Source: JAABUE01 sp037440925
Lineage (GTDB): Bacteria > Chloroflexota > Anaerolineae > Anaerolineales > Villigracilaceae
Reading direction: 5' to 3'
Assembly: GCA_037440925.1 (NCBI GenBank)
Contig: JBBITF010000011.1
Location: 4,512-68,511 of the forward strand
Length of the DNA stretch: 64,000 nt
Shown here: positions 1-7,465 of the stretch, one piece after another
Layout of the letters: each line of letters begins with the position of its first letter
How positions within the stretch are numbered: position 1 is the stretch's first letter
Translations under genes and position numbers: made by a program
Notes under the pieces: generated by a model
What the model was told of the DNA's origin: nothing
The model's database searches: none
What the model saw: the letters and a program-made list of their open reading frames with translations, nothing else

Positions 1-478
1 AAACGGCGGTCTGCCCCAAACCAAGACCGCGCCCCGAAAGCGCCGGATCGAACCATTCACGAAGACCCTGGCGCCCCAACAAGAAAGTGTGCATAGGGCC
101 AGATTGCAGCATGGTACAACTCTGCGCGCGTAAAACAGCCAGCGTCAACCAACCCACCGCCGATTGTCCGCTGCCAGAAGCGGCCAGGTTGCGCTCTAAC
201 AACACATGGTTGAGCAACTCGCAGGCAGCGCGCATGGCCGATGTCAGCGCGCCGGGAGTCTCGAAGAAACGGCTGGCAGCCAAACTGGTGAATTGCAAAT
301 ATTCGGCAGTGCTGAAAGCGAACTGACCAGACAAAAGCAAGTAGATTACCAGGCGGTCGTTTTCGCGCCCACGCGCCGTTTTTTGAGGCGGGGTCATTGC
401 CAGCAAGCCAGGTAAAACCGCCAATTCCTGCTTGTTCAGGCGGTAGAGAGGGAGGAGGGTCAAATCGAGTGTGGTCAC
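1..478 (-). CDS. Hypothetical protein, N-terminal part (runs off the window)
   Basis: An open frame reads leftward from a GTG at 478 to the window edge without a stop, giving about 159 residues that begin MTTLDLTLLPLYRLNK. I prefer this frame to an overlapping ATG frame because its composition is protein-like (for example RENDRLVIYLLLSGQF, then LTLAVLRAQSCTMLQSGPMH), whereas the overlapping frame is rich in Arg, Cys and Trp with no hydrophobic pattern. The alternation of short strands and a late GRGLGLGQ motif would suit a PP2C-like phosphatase fold, but I cannot confirm that. It is divergent from the acetyltransferase at 552. A minus-strand TATAAT lies at 508-513, upstream of this start. Confidence 0.6.
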   Translation of the reverse strand, partial: MTTLDLTLLPLYRLNKQELAVLPGLLAMTPPQKTARGRENDRLVIYLLLSGQFAFSTAEYLQFTSLAASRFFETPGALTSAMRAACELLNHVLLERNLAASGSGQSAVGWLTLAVLRAQSCTMLQSGPMHTFLLGRQGLREWFDPALSGRGLGLGQTAV

Positions 479-551
479 GGCGTAAGAAAGCGGGGTAGAC
501 TCCCATCATTATACTGGTAAAATCCAGCAGAATGAATATCGTCGAAACAAT

Positions 552-1568
552 ATGAATTTCACCTTTCACACAGATTTCTCTAGCCTCGAGCCGGCGCAAT
601 GGAACGCGTTACTGGCCGAAAGCATAACCAACGTCCCCTTCCTGCGTTACGAATATCTCAATGCGTGGTGGGCAACGCGCGGCGGCGGCGAGTGGCCGCA
701 AGCCGAACTGGCGCTGCTCTCGGCTCACGAAGGCGGTCAACTGATTGGAATTGCTCCCCTCTTCCTGGCCGAACATGAAGGCCGCCGGGCGCTCCTGCTG
801 CTCGGCAGCATCGAAATTTCGGACTATCTGGATTTGATTGTACGACCAGACGACCTGCCCCGCTTCCTCCCTGCTCTGCTGGACGCGCTCGCCTCTTCCT
901 ACGCCTCGGCCGGGGGAGGCTTCGATTGGTATAACCTACCCGAGGCCTCTCTCACACTCCCCGCCCTGCGCGCCGAGTCGGCCCGGCGCGGCTGGGAGTA
1001 CCGCGAGGAAATCTACCGCCCTACCCCTTACATTCCTTTGCCCGGCAACTTTGAAACCTACCTGGCCAGCATAGACAAGAAGCAGCGTCATGAAATCCGT
1101 CGCAAAATGCGCCGCGCCGAGGAAAGCGGCCAAAACGTGCGCTGGTACATCGTCAACGACGAGGCCGCGTTAGACGCCGAAGCCGAAGCCTGCTGCCGCC
1201 TGATGGCGCAAGACCCGGCCAAGCAAGCCTTTTTGACTCAAACCATGCGCTCCCAGATGAAAGCGATGATGCACGCCGCGTTCAAGGAGGGCTACCTGCA
1301 ACTGGCCTTTATGGAAGTAGACGGCCAGAAAGCCGCCGGTTACCTCAACTTTGACTATGGCGGACGCATCTGGGTTTATAATTCTGGCCTTGACCCAAAA
1401 TTCCGCGATCTCTCGCCCGGCTGGGTGCTGCTCGGCTACCTGCTGCAATGGGCCAACGAACATGGCCGCCGTGAATTCGACTTCATGCGCGGCGACGAGG
1501 AGTATAAATATCGCTTTGGGGCGGTGAACCGCTATGTTATGCGGGCGCAGTTTGGCTGGAAACTCTAG
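552..1568 (+). CDS. FemAB/CelD-like GNAT acetyltransferase
   Basis: 338 residues. The middle and C-terminal part resembles the Acetyltransf_6 (BioF2-like) fold of FemAB and CelD proteins: a basic helix (SIDKKQRHEIRRKMRRAEES, about residues 175-195), then a GNAT-like core with 'AAGYLNFDYGGRIWVYNSGLD' split across residues 255-275 and a closing FDFMRGDEEYKYRFG segment. This family transfers acyl or aminoacyl groups during envelope polysaccharide or peptidoglycan assembly. It is soluble, with no signal peptide. A GT4 gene follows after 17 nt, so the two are probably co-transcribed in an envelope glycan cluster. No Shine-Dalgarno precedes the ATG; a TAAAAT at 518-523 is a possible -10. The acyl donor and acceptor cannot be told from the sequence. 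Confidence 0.85.
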   Translation: MNFTFHTDFSSLEPAQWNALLAESITNVPFLRYEYLNAWWATRGGGEWPQAELALLSAHEGGQLIGIAPLFLAEHEGRRALLLLGSIEISDYLDLIVRPDDLPRFLPALLDALASSYASAGGGFDWYNLPEASLTLPALRAESARRGWEYREEIYRPTPYIPLPGNFETYLASIDKKQRHEIRRKMRRAEESGQNVRWYIVNDEAALDAEAEACCRLMAQDPAKQAFLTQTMRSQMKAMMHAAFKEGYLQLAFMEVDGQKAAGYLNFDYGGRIWVYNSGLDPKFRDLSPGWVLLGYLLQWANEHGRREFDFMRGDEEYKYRFGAVNRYVMRAQFGWKL

Positions 1569-1585
1569 AACATAACTTTCCCCTC

Positions 1586-2782
1586 ATGAAGATACTCACC
1601 GTCTTGACCTATTATCGCCCGCACACCTCCGGCCTGACCATCTATGCCGAACGGCTGGCGCGCGCTTTTGCCAGGCGCGGCCATGCCGTGACCGTGATGA
1701 CCACCCAGTACGACAAGTCTCTGCCGCGCGAGGAAATGATCGAGGGCGTGCGCGTCATCCGCGTGCCGGTCGCCTTCCGCCTGAGCAAGGGCGTCATCGC
1801 GCCTACTTTTGGCTGGGTAGCCACCCAACTTGTTGCCCGTCATGATGTCGTCCAGATGCACCTGCCACAGTTCGACGCGCCGGGCGTGGCTTTCCGCGGG
1901 CGGCTGTTTGGCAAGCCAGCCGTGCTGACCTATCACTGCGACCTGCAACTCCCCAACAGCCTGTTCAACCGCTTCGTCAACCTGGTGGTAGATTTCCAGA
2001 ACCACATGGCGGGGCTGTTAGCCAACCATATTGTTACCTACACGCAAGACTACGCCGATTATTCCCCTTATCTTTCCCGCTTCGCCTCCAAACTGACTCC
2101 CATCCTGCCGCCGGTTGAGTTGCCCGACCCACTTCCCGGCGCCATCCAGGCCTTTGCGGAGGAACACCGCCTCCAGGAACGCCGTCCTGTCATCGGTATG
2201 GCGGCGCGCTTTGCCAGCGAAAAGGGCGTGGAAGTGCTCTTGGAAGCCCTGCCCGCCATCCTCGAAAAATATCCTAAAGCGCAGGTATTGTTTGCCGGCC
2301 AATACCAAAATGTATGGGGCGAGCAGGCGTATGCCAGCAGGCTCATGCCGCGCATTCGGCAATACGAAGCCGAAGGTCATTGGAAGTTCCTAGGCGTGCT
2401 AGACCCGCAACAGATGGCAGCCTTCTATCCCAACCTGGACGTGCTGACCGTGCCTTCGCTCAATTCCACCGAGGCTTTTGGACTGGTGCAAATCGAAGCC
2501 ATGCTCAATGGCGTGCCATGCGTGCCCTCGGCGCTGCCGGGCGTGCGCCAGCCAGTGTTGATGCACAAGATGGGGCGCATTTCCCAAATCGGTGACCCGG
2601 CCAGTTTAGCGGAAGCCATCCTCGGCGTCCTGAGCGCAGCGGGAACCTGGCAGTGCAACCGGGCGGCGTTAGCGCGTCAATATGATCCCGACTCGATCGC
2701 GGCAGAATACGAAAAATTATTCCAAAAATTGATGGAAAAAAAACGTCACGGAATGACGCGGAAGCCTTCGTCGCGGAAGTGA
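1586..2782 (+). CDS. Glycosyltransferase family 4
   Basis: 398 residues with the two Rossmann-like halves of a GT-B enzyme. The N-terminal acceptor half starts with a YYRPHTSGLTIYAERLA loop. The C-terminal donor half has the retaining GT4 signature E-x7-E in TEAFGLVQIEAMLNGVPCV (about residues 297-315) and a VIGMAARFASEKGVEVLLEA strand-helix start (about 205). It would transfer a sugar from a nucleotide donor to a membrane-linked acceptor on the cytoplasmic face. The last 16 residues (ending RKPSSRK) are basic and unlike a GT4 end. They overlap the 3' end of the convergent PIN gene by 37 nt, which suggests that insertion of the toxin-antitoxin module replaced the original tail. Confidence 0.92.
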   Translation: MKILTVLTYYRPHTSGLTIYAERLARAFARRGHAVTVMTTQYDKSLPREEMIEGVRVIRVPVAFRLSKGVIAPTFGWVATQLVARHDVVQMHLPQFDAPGVAFRGRLFGKPAVLTYHCDLQLPNSLFNRFVNLVVDFQNHMAGLLANHIVTYTQDYADYSPYLSRFASKLTPILPPVELPDPLPGAIQAFAEEHRLQERRPVIGMAARFASEKGVEVLLEALPAILEKYPKAQVLFAGQYQNVWGEQAYASRLMPRIRQYEAEGHWKFLGVLDPQQMAAFYPNLDVLTVPSLNSTEAFGLVQIEAMLNGVPCVPSALPGVRQPVLMHKMGRISQIGDPASLAEAILGVLSAAGTWQCNRAALARQYDPDSIAAEYEKLFQKLMEKKRHGMTRKPSSRK

Positions 2783-3141
2783 GTGTCGAAGGTGAAGGCG
2801 GTCTCGATGTCCATGCGGCGCATGGTTTCAAAAGCGGAGCAGTCCACCAGGCTCAAGCGGCGACGGCCGGCAGTGAGAACGCGCTGGACGGAGAGGATAT
2901 GCTGCTCCTCGCCAACCCATTCGATTTCCAGAAACGGTAAGAGATTTTCCTGGAAATCACGCACTTTTCCAAGCCCAAGTCGGTTTTTAACAAGGGCCAT
3001 ACTTTCTACGATCACATAGTTATTCGTCAATAATGTCCGGTCGTCTTCGATAAGCCCACCCCAACAAGCCCGAGCGCGTTGGCGGTTGGCATCGTTCATC
3101 GAAAGAACAGCCAAGAAAGCAGAACTATCCACGAAGATCAT
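2746..3141 (-). CDS. vapC: PIN-domain ribonuclease toxin (VapC family)
   Basis: 131 residues starting MIFVDSSAFLAVL. PIN acidic residues are visible: Asp4-5 region (FVDSSAF), a Glu in NNYVIVESMAL, Asp in SLVDCSAFETMRR and Asp in FTFDTHFRDEGF near the end. VapC toxins cleave tRNA or rRNA using Mg2+ bound by these acids. I start at 3141 because the frame continues upstream into sequence that belongs to the antitoxin in another frame. The start overlaps the antitoxin 3' end by 17 nt, typical of a coupled vapBC operon. The 3' end overlaps the convergent glycosyltransferase. Length matches the family (about 130 residues), so it looks intact. Confidence 0.9.
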   Translation of the reverse strand: MIFVDSSAFLAVLSMNDANRQRARACWGGLIEDDRTLLTNNYVIVESMALVKNRLGLGKVRDFQENLLPFLEIEWVGEEQHILSVQRVLTAGRRRLSLVDCSAFETMRRMDIETAFTFDTHFRDEGFRVIP

Positions 3142-3415
3142 CTTCGATAGCCTGTACAAAGTATTCATCGTGATTGACAGAAACGTCCGTTTTGCCCTCG
3201 ATATCCTGAAATTCGTCGGGATGCGAATCGATATAGTCCAGGAATGCCAGCGCTCTCTGGCGGGCTTGTTCCCGCTTGAGACGCCGGTCGGCGACAGCCA
3301 CATACTGCGCCACGCTCTCGCGCACCAGGCTGGCAACGGAGGTCTTGCGCGCCCTGGCCAATTCTTTCAGCGCCTTTAGTTGCTCTTCGGTCAGTTGAAC
3401 CATTGTGCGGATCAT
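3125..3415 (-). CDS. vapB: Ribbon-helix-helix antitoxin (VapB type)
   Basis: 96 residues. The N-terminal MIRTMVQLTEEQLKALKELA followed by RKTSVASLVRESVAQY is a ribbon-helix-helix DNA-binding motif: a beta strand, then two helices. The acidic C-terminal tail (DYIDSHPDEFQDIEG) would bind the toxin. The start at 3415 has a GAGG 5-6 nt upstream; an internal Met at 3403 is an alternative. The gene is first in the pair and overlaps the PIN toxin, the classical antitoxin-toxin order. Antitoxins of this type repress their own promoter; a candidate site lies upstream at 3496-3529. Confidence 0.88.
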   Translation of the reverse strand: MIRTMVQLTEEQLKALKELARARKTSVASLVRESVAQYVAVADRRLKREQARQRALAFLDYIDSHPDEFQDIEGKTDVSVNHDEYFVQAIEDDLRG

Positions 3416-3495
3416 AAGAACCTCGATTCTGCGGCTTTACGCTTATCCTCAGCGCGCTCCTTGCCGGGCGCAGCCCGGCGTTACAGCCTCAATAC

Positions 3496-3529
3496 TGCTA
3501 TCATTTTTCGAAAAAGTGCTATCATTATA
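3496..3529. promoter_or_regulatory. Divergent promoter region with a duplicated 10-mer
   Basis: TGCTATCATT occurs at 3496-3505 and again at 3517-3526, 21 nt apart (two helical turns), on either side of the palindrome TTTTTCGAAAAA (3505-3516). On the minus strand TATAAT (3529-3524) is a good -10 for vapBC. On the plus strand the methyltransferase ATG follows at 3532. The arrangement suits binding by the VapB ribbon-helix-helix protein, but that is inference. Confidence 0.45.
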
Positions 3530-3531
3530 CC

Positions 3532-4323
3532 ATGCCTGAAAAAGATTTCCTGTTCCTGCACCTACGCGACCTGCCCTACTTCCGCGCGCTGATCCGCGCT
3601 GTGGAAGCGACCTATTACCAGGACCTCGACCTGCCCGCGCCGGTCTATGACGTGGGCTGCGGCGACGGCCATTTCGCTTCGCTGGCCTTCAAGCGCAAAC
3701 TGGATGCAGGGCTAGACCCCTGGCACGCGCCCATCCACCAGGCCAAACGATTTGGCGCCTACCGCTGGCTGGTGGAAGCCGATGGCGCCCGCTCGCCATT
3801 CCCCGACGATTATTTTGCCAGCGCCATCAGCAACTCGGTGTTGGAGCATATTCCGCATGTCGAAGCAGTGCTGGCCGAGACGGCGCGCGTGTTGCAGCCG
3901 GGCGCGCCCTTCTATTTTTGCGTGCCAAATCCGCGCTACCTTTCGGAATTGTCTATTTCACGTATATTAGGCAAGGCTTATACTGAATGGTTTCGGCGTA
4001 TCTCGCGCGTCCATCACGCCGACGAACCAGAAGTGTGGCAAACCAGGCTGGAAAGCGCCGGTTTCGAACTGGTACGTTGGTGGCATTATTTCTCTCCTTC
4101 GGCCATGCGCGTGTTAGAATGGGGGCATTATTTCGGCGCGCCAACCTTGCTGCCGCACTTGCTGACCGGCAAATGGCTCATCAGCCGCGCACGATGGAAC
4201 CTGGCATTGACGGAACACTTCGTCAGGAAATATGCTTCGCCAGAGCCAGTAGAGGACGGTACGTTTACGTTTTATATTGCGAGGAAGCGAGGTAGGTACA
4301 CAGGTACACACGTAAACAAGTAG
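3532..4323 (+). CDS. SAM-dependent class I methyltransferase
   Basis: 263 residues. Motif I, VYDVGCGDGHF (about residues 40-50), binds SAM; the later NSVLEHIPHVEAVLAETARVL and GAPFYFCVPNP are the motif II/III region of the Methyltransf_11 fold. The protein is soluble. Such enzymes methylate small molecules or sugar moieties. Its place between GT4 and GT39 genes suggests a role in glycan or lipid-carrier modification, but the substrate is unknown. The C-terminal residues RYTGTHVNK and the stop codon are encoded by an 8-nt-periodic repeat (4296-4378), so the native tail was probably replaced. The ATG follows AT-rich promoter-like DNA with no Shine-Dalgarno site. Confidence 0.88.
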   Translation: MPEKDFLFLHLRDLPYFRALIRAVEATYYQDLDLPAPVYDVGCGDGHFASLAFKRKLDAGLDPWHAPIHQAKRFGAYRWLVEADGARSPFPDDYFASAISNSVLEHIPHVEAVLAETARVLQPGAPFYFCVPNPRYLSELSISRILGKAYTEWFRRISRVHHADEPEVWQTRLESAGFELVRWWHYFSPSAMRVLEWGHYFGAPTLLPHLLTGKWLISRARWNLALTEHFVRKYASPEPVEDGTFTFYIARKRGRYTGTHVNK

Positions 4324-4378
4324 ACACGTGGATACGTCTACCTGTCTATCTGTCTACCTGTCTACCTTTATACCTGCA
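4296..4378. repeat. 8-nt-periodic palindromic repeat (GTANACAN family)
   Basis: Nine to ten consecutive octamers of the form GTAcacag, GTAcacac, GTAaacaa, GTAgacac, then the complementary form GTCtacct repeated. The two halves are mutually inverted, so the tract can fold into an imperfect hairpin. It starts inside the preceding methyltransferase gene and supplies its TAG stop. Related tracts occur at 51546, 61153 and 63793. Confidence 0.85.
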
Positions 4379-4397
4379 CCTTACTCAACACCTGACC

Positions 4398-5111
4398 ATG
4401 CCCTTCGACGAGCATTATTTTTCCACCCATACCTACCAGAACGTATCCTTTGCCAAATACAGCATGTACTGGTGGTCGAACCGTTTCTATGCCATGCTGG
4501 CGCGCCGACATGGAAAGCGCGGTGGCCGCCTGCTCGAAATTGGCAGCGGACTAGGACATTTGGTGGGACAGTTGGAAGATACATTCCTCACCTATGGCAT
4601 AGATCTCAACCATTGGGCGGTCAAGCAATCCAAAAATGTAGCCAAAGAAACTGCCCTGCATACCGCTAGCGCTCAGGAACTTCCCTTTGCCAGCGGCGTC
4701 TTCGATATTGTGGTCATCAAACACATCGTTGAACATCTTCCGCAACCAGATAAAGCCATTGCCGAAATAGGTCGCGTGACCGCGCCGCGCGGAACGTTGA
4801 TTTTATCCACCCCCAACCTGGAGTCCCTACTCAAGCCCTGGAAAGGGGAACGCTGGATCGGCTACCAGGACCCCACCCACATTTCGTTACGGAAGCCGGC
4901 CGAATGGCTGGACATGATCCGCGCGGCAGGCTTTTCTCTACAGCGTGTCTTTGCAGACGGATTCTGGGACGTACCTTACATCCCCGTCATCCCAAAGCAA
5001 ATCCAGAAATTACTCTTTGGCTCGCTGGGCGGTTTGCAAGCCATGACCGGCCTGGTCTTCTTGCCGCCGCGCTGGGGAGAGAGTATCATGGTGATTGCGA
5101 GAAAGCAATGA
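4398..5111 (+). CDS. SAM-dependent class I methyltransferase
   Basis: 237 residues. Motif I is RLLEIGSGLGHLVGQLED (about residues 35-52). FDIVVIKHIVEHLPQPDKAI and PRGTLILSTPNLESLL correspond to the later Methyltransf_11/23 motifs. It resembles methyltransferases of O-antigen and cell-surface glycan clusters more than the preceding one, and the two are not close copies. It is separated from its upstream neighbour only by the octamer repeat, and is followed 56 nt later by a GT39-type gene in the same direction. The start is the first ATG after the repeat; no clear ribosome site is seen. Confidence 0.88.
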   Translation: MPFDEHYFSTHTYQNVSFAKYSMYWWSNRFYAMLARRHGKRGGRLLEIGSGLGHLVGQLEDTFLTYGIDLNHWAVKQSKNVAKETALHTASAQELPFASGVFDIVVIKHIVEHLPQPDKAIAEIGRVTAPRGTLILSTPNLESLLKPWKGERWIGYQDPTHISLRKPAEWLDMIRAAGFSLQRVFADGFWDVPYIPVIPKQIQKLLFGSLGGLQAMTGLVFLPPRWGESIMVIARKQ

Positions 5112-5112
5112 G

Positions 5113-5149
5113 CAGTTTTCAGTCATCAGTGTTCCCCCATCGGGGGCCT
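5113..5149. repeat. Short 7-nt-periodic tract (CAGTNNN) with a GC hairpin
   Basis: CAGTTTT, CAGTCAT and CAGTGTT follow one another (5113-5133), then CCCCC-ATC-GGGGG (5134-5146) forms a tight hairpin. This lies right after the methyltransferase stop and before the GTG start of the next gene. The same CACTG-type heptamers joined to a CCCC/GGGG hairpin occur inside the large gene at 8387-8438. Confidence 0.6.
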
Positions 5150-5167
5150 TGCAATAAACGATAAGCA

Positions 5168-7459
5168 GTGGACGACGAGAGACAAAATTCTACCCCTAAC
5201 CTGCCGCAAGAAGAACCCACAGTCCTGGATGTGTTCAAATCCATTTTCAAGGACTGGAGGTCGTTTTCCACCTTTCTGGCCTCTGTCTTCGACAGCCGGC
5301 GACGAGAAGAAATCAACCGCGTCCTGATCGTAGAGAAGGCCCTGCCGCCCATCGAGGAAGAGGCAATCTTGCCCCCTCCAACAGGCGCAGGCGCCTTCCC
5401 CTGGCGCTCCCTGCTTGGGCTGGTCATGGCGCTTCTGGCGCAATACATGTTAGAGCCTGTGGGCATCGTACTTGCGCTCGGAAATTGGCACATCGAAAAG
5501 GCCGGGCAGAATATCCCTGCCGCGATAGGCATGTATGTTCTGGCCTTGACTTTGGTCGGCTGGGGAATTTTCAAACAAGAATGGGGACTGCCTGCCCGGC
5601 CGCCAGAACAGGACGGGAACGATCCGTCCACGGTACGTCTACTGCCGTTCCTGGCTTCCCTCGGCGTCTCGTATGCAGCCTTCTTGAGTTTCGATGACAA
5701 CCTCTTCACCGCAAACAATGTCTTTCTATGGTTGACAGGAATGGCGCTGTTCGTCTTTGCCGTATGGCTGCCCTCTACCCGCCGCATTCACCTGCCTCTC
5801 TCGCCCTACGCCCGCCGGCGCGCCCTGCTGTGGGGAGCGTTGCTGATCCTGGCAGGCGCCTTGGCGCTGTTCTTCCGCCTCTATCGGCTTGAGCAAATTC
5901 CATCCGAACCGTTTAGCGATCACGCCGAAAAAATTCTGGATATTTACGAAGTCACCCAAGGACAAACCCACATCTTCTTCACCCGTAACACCGGGCGAGA
6001 AGCCTTTCAAATGTATTGGACCATCCTGGTCAGTTGGATATTCGGCAGTGGTTTATCGTTTTCCAGCCTGAAAATCGGAACGGCCCTACTCGGCTTGTTG
6101 ACCCTGCCGTATGTGTACCTGCTGGGCAAAGAAGTGGGCGGCCAGCGCGTAGGACTGCTGGCTTTGCTGTTGACCGGCATGGGTTACTGGCCTAATGTCA
6201 TCAGCCGCGTGGGATTGCGCTTCCCGCTCTACCCACTGTTTGCAGCGCCCACCCTCTTTTACCTGTTGCGCGGACTGCGCACACGCCAGCGCAACGATTT
6301 CATCCTGTCAGGCCTCTTCCTGGGGGTGGGCCTGCACGGATACAGCCCCATCCGCATTATACCGTTCGTGGTGATGGTTGCCATTGGGCTATATCTGCTG
6401 CACACACAATCGCAAAACGCGCGCAAAGACGCAATCGTATGGCTGACGCTGACAGGCCTTACCGCCCTGGTAGTTTTCCTGCCGCTGTTGCGTTACACGC
6501 TCGACAATCCCCAAGCCTTCTCCTATCGAGCGTTTTCGCGGCTTGGAAGCCTCGAGCAGCCCCTCCCGGGCCCAGCATATCAGATTTTCTTCTCGAACCT
6601 GTGGAACGCCCTGCGCATGTTCAACTATGACGACGGCGAAATCTGGGTACATTCGGTGACACACCGCCCGGCGCTGGACGTGGTCTCGGCGGCGTTGTTC
6701 TTGATAGGGACTCTGCTCACGCTGATACGCTATCTTCGCCGCCGCCACTGGCTGGACCTGTTCCTGCTCCTGTCCATTCCGCTTTTGGCAATGCCTTCGA
6801 TTTTGTCCCTGGCCTTTCCAGGCGAGAATCCGGCCCTCAATCGCGCCGGGGCGGCTTACATCCCTGCCTTGCTGCTGGCAGCGCTGGCGCTAGACGGGTT
6901 GTTGACGGCAGTGAAACGTTGGGCGCCGGCCGGCTTCGCAAACGGCGAGCAAGCCACAGGCTCCGGCAAAAGACGCGCAGGCATCGCTTGGGGGCCGGCC
7001 TCAAGCCTGGCGTGGGGGATAGGGATCTTGCTGCTGTCTGCGTCCGCAATCCAAAACTACGACCTGGTCTTTCGTCAATATGCGCGTCAGTTCGACAACT
7101 CAGCGTGGAATTCTTCCGAGATGGGTGCGGTCATTAAGAAATTCGGCGAGACGTATGGCACGACCGAAACGGTTTGGATTGTGCCATTTCCGCATTGGGT
7201 GGATACGCGACTGCCGGGCGTATGGGCGGGCATCCCCAACCGCGACTTTGCCATGTGGCGCGAAAACCTCCCCAATACGGTAGAATTGCCTGGGCCTAAG
7301 TTATTCTTAGTGAAAGCCAACATCAATCAGCCAGAAAATAACGACCAGGCCACGCTGGACACCCTTCAAGCATTGTACCCGCAGGGCCGCCTGGAATTAC
7401 ATCCCTCGCGCGTTGAAGGACATGAATTTTGGATTTACTTCGTACCAGACCAGAAATAA
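5168..7459 (+). CDS. GT39-type polytopic glycosyltransferase
   Basis: 763 residues. The first ~75 are soluble; the rest is a long series of hydrophobic segments. After about residue 220 comes a PMT/ArnT-like region: a luminal loop with an acidic pair (SEPFSDHAEKILDIYEV, about residues 240-255), then further membrane helices and a C-terminal extracytoplasmic part. GT39/GT83 enzymes use polyprenyl-phosphate sugars on the outer membrane face and carry acidic catalytic residues in that first loop. The start is GTG at 5168, as no better ATG is in frame before the conserved region. The next gene starts 6 nt after the stop, so they are co-expressed. Acceptor unknown. Confidence 0.85.
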   Translation: MDDERQNSTPNLPQEEPTVLDVFKSIFKDWRSFSTFLASVFDSRRREEINRVLIVEKALPPIEEEAILPPPTGAGAFPWRSLLGLVMALLAQYMLEPVGIVLALGNWHIEKAGQNIPAAIGMYVLALTLVGWGIFKQEWGLPARPPEQDGNDPSTVRLLPFLASLGVSYAAFLSFDDNLFTANNVFLWLTGMALFVFAVWLPSTRRIHLPLSPYARRRALLWGALLILAGALALFFRLYRLEQIPSEPFSDHAEKILDIYEVTQGQTHIFFTRNTGREAFQMYWTILVSWIFGSGLSFSSLKIGTALLGLLTLPYVYLLGKEVGGQRVGLLALLLTGMGYWPNVISRVGLRFPLYPLFAAPTLFYLLRGLRTRQRNDFILSGLFLGVGLHGYSPIRIIPFVVMVAIGLYLLHTQSQNARKDAIVWLTLTGLTALVVFLPLLRYTLDNPQAFSYRAFSRLGSLEQPLPGPAYQIFFSNLWNALRMFNYDDGEIWVHSVTHRPALDVVSAALFLIGTLLTLIRYLRRRHWLDLFLLLSIPLLAMPSILSLAFPGENPALNRAGAAYIPALLLAALALDGLLTAVKRWAPAGFANGEQATGSGKRRAGIAWGPASSLAWGIGILLLSASAIQNYDLVFRQYARQFDNSAWNSSEMGAVIKKFGETYGTTETVWIVPFPHWVDTRLPGVWAGIPNRDFAMWRENLPNTVELPGPKLFLVKANINQPENNDQATLDTLQALYPQGRLELHPSRVEGHEFWIYFVPDQK

Positions 7460-7465
7460 ACGCAG

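Noticed and set aside
57..599. 180-codon open frame on the minus strand
   Set aside because: It overlaps the better GTG-started frame 1-478 and the acetyltransferase start, and its composition is not protein-like.
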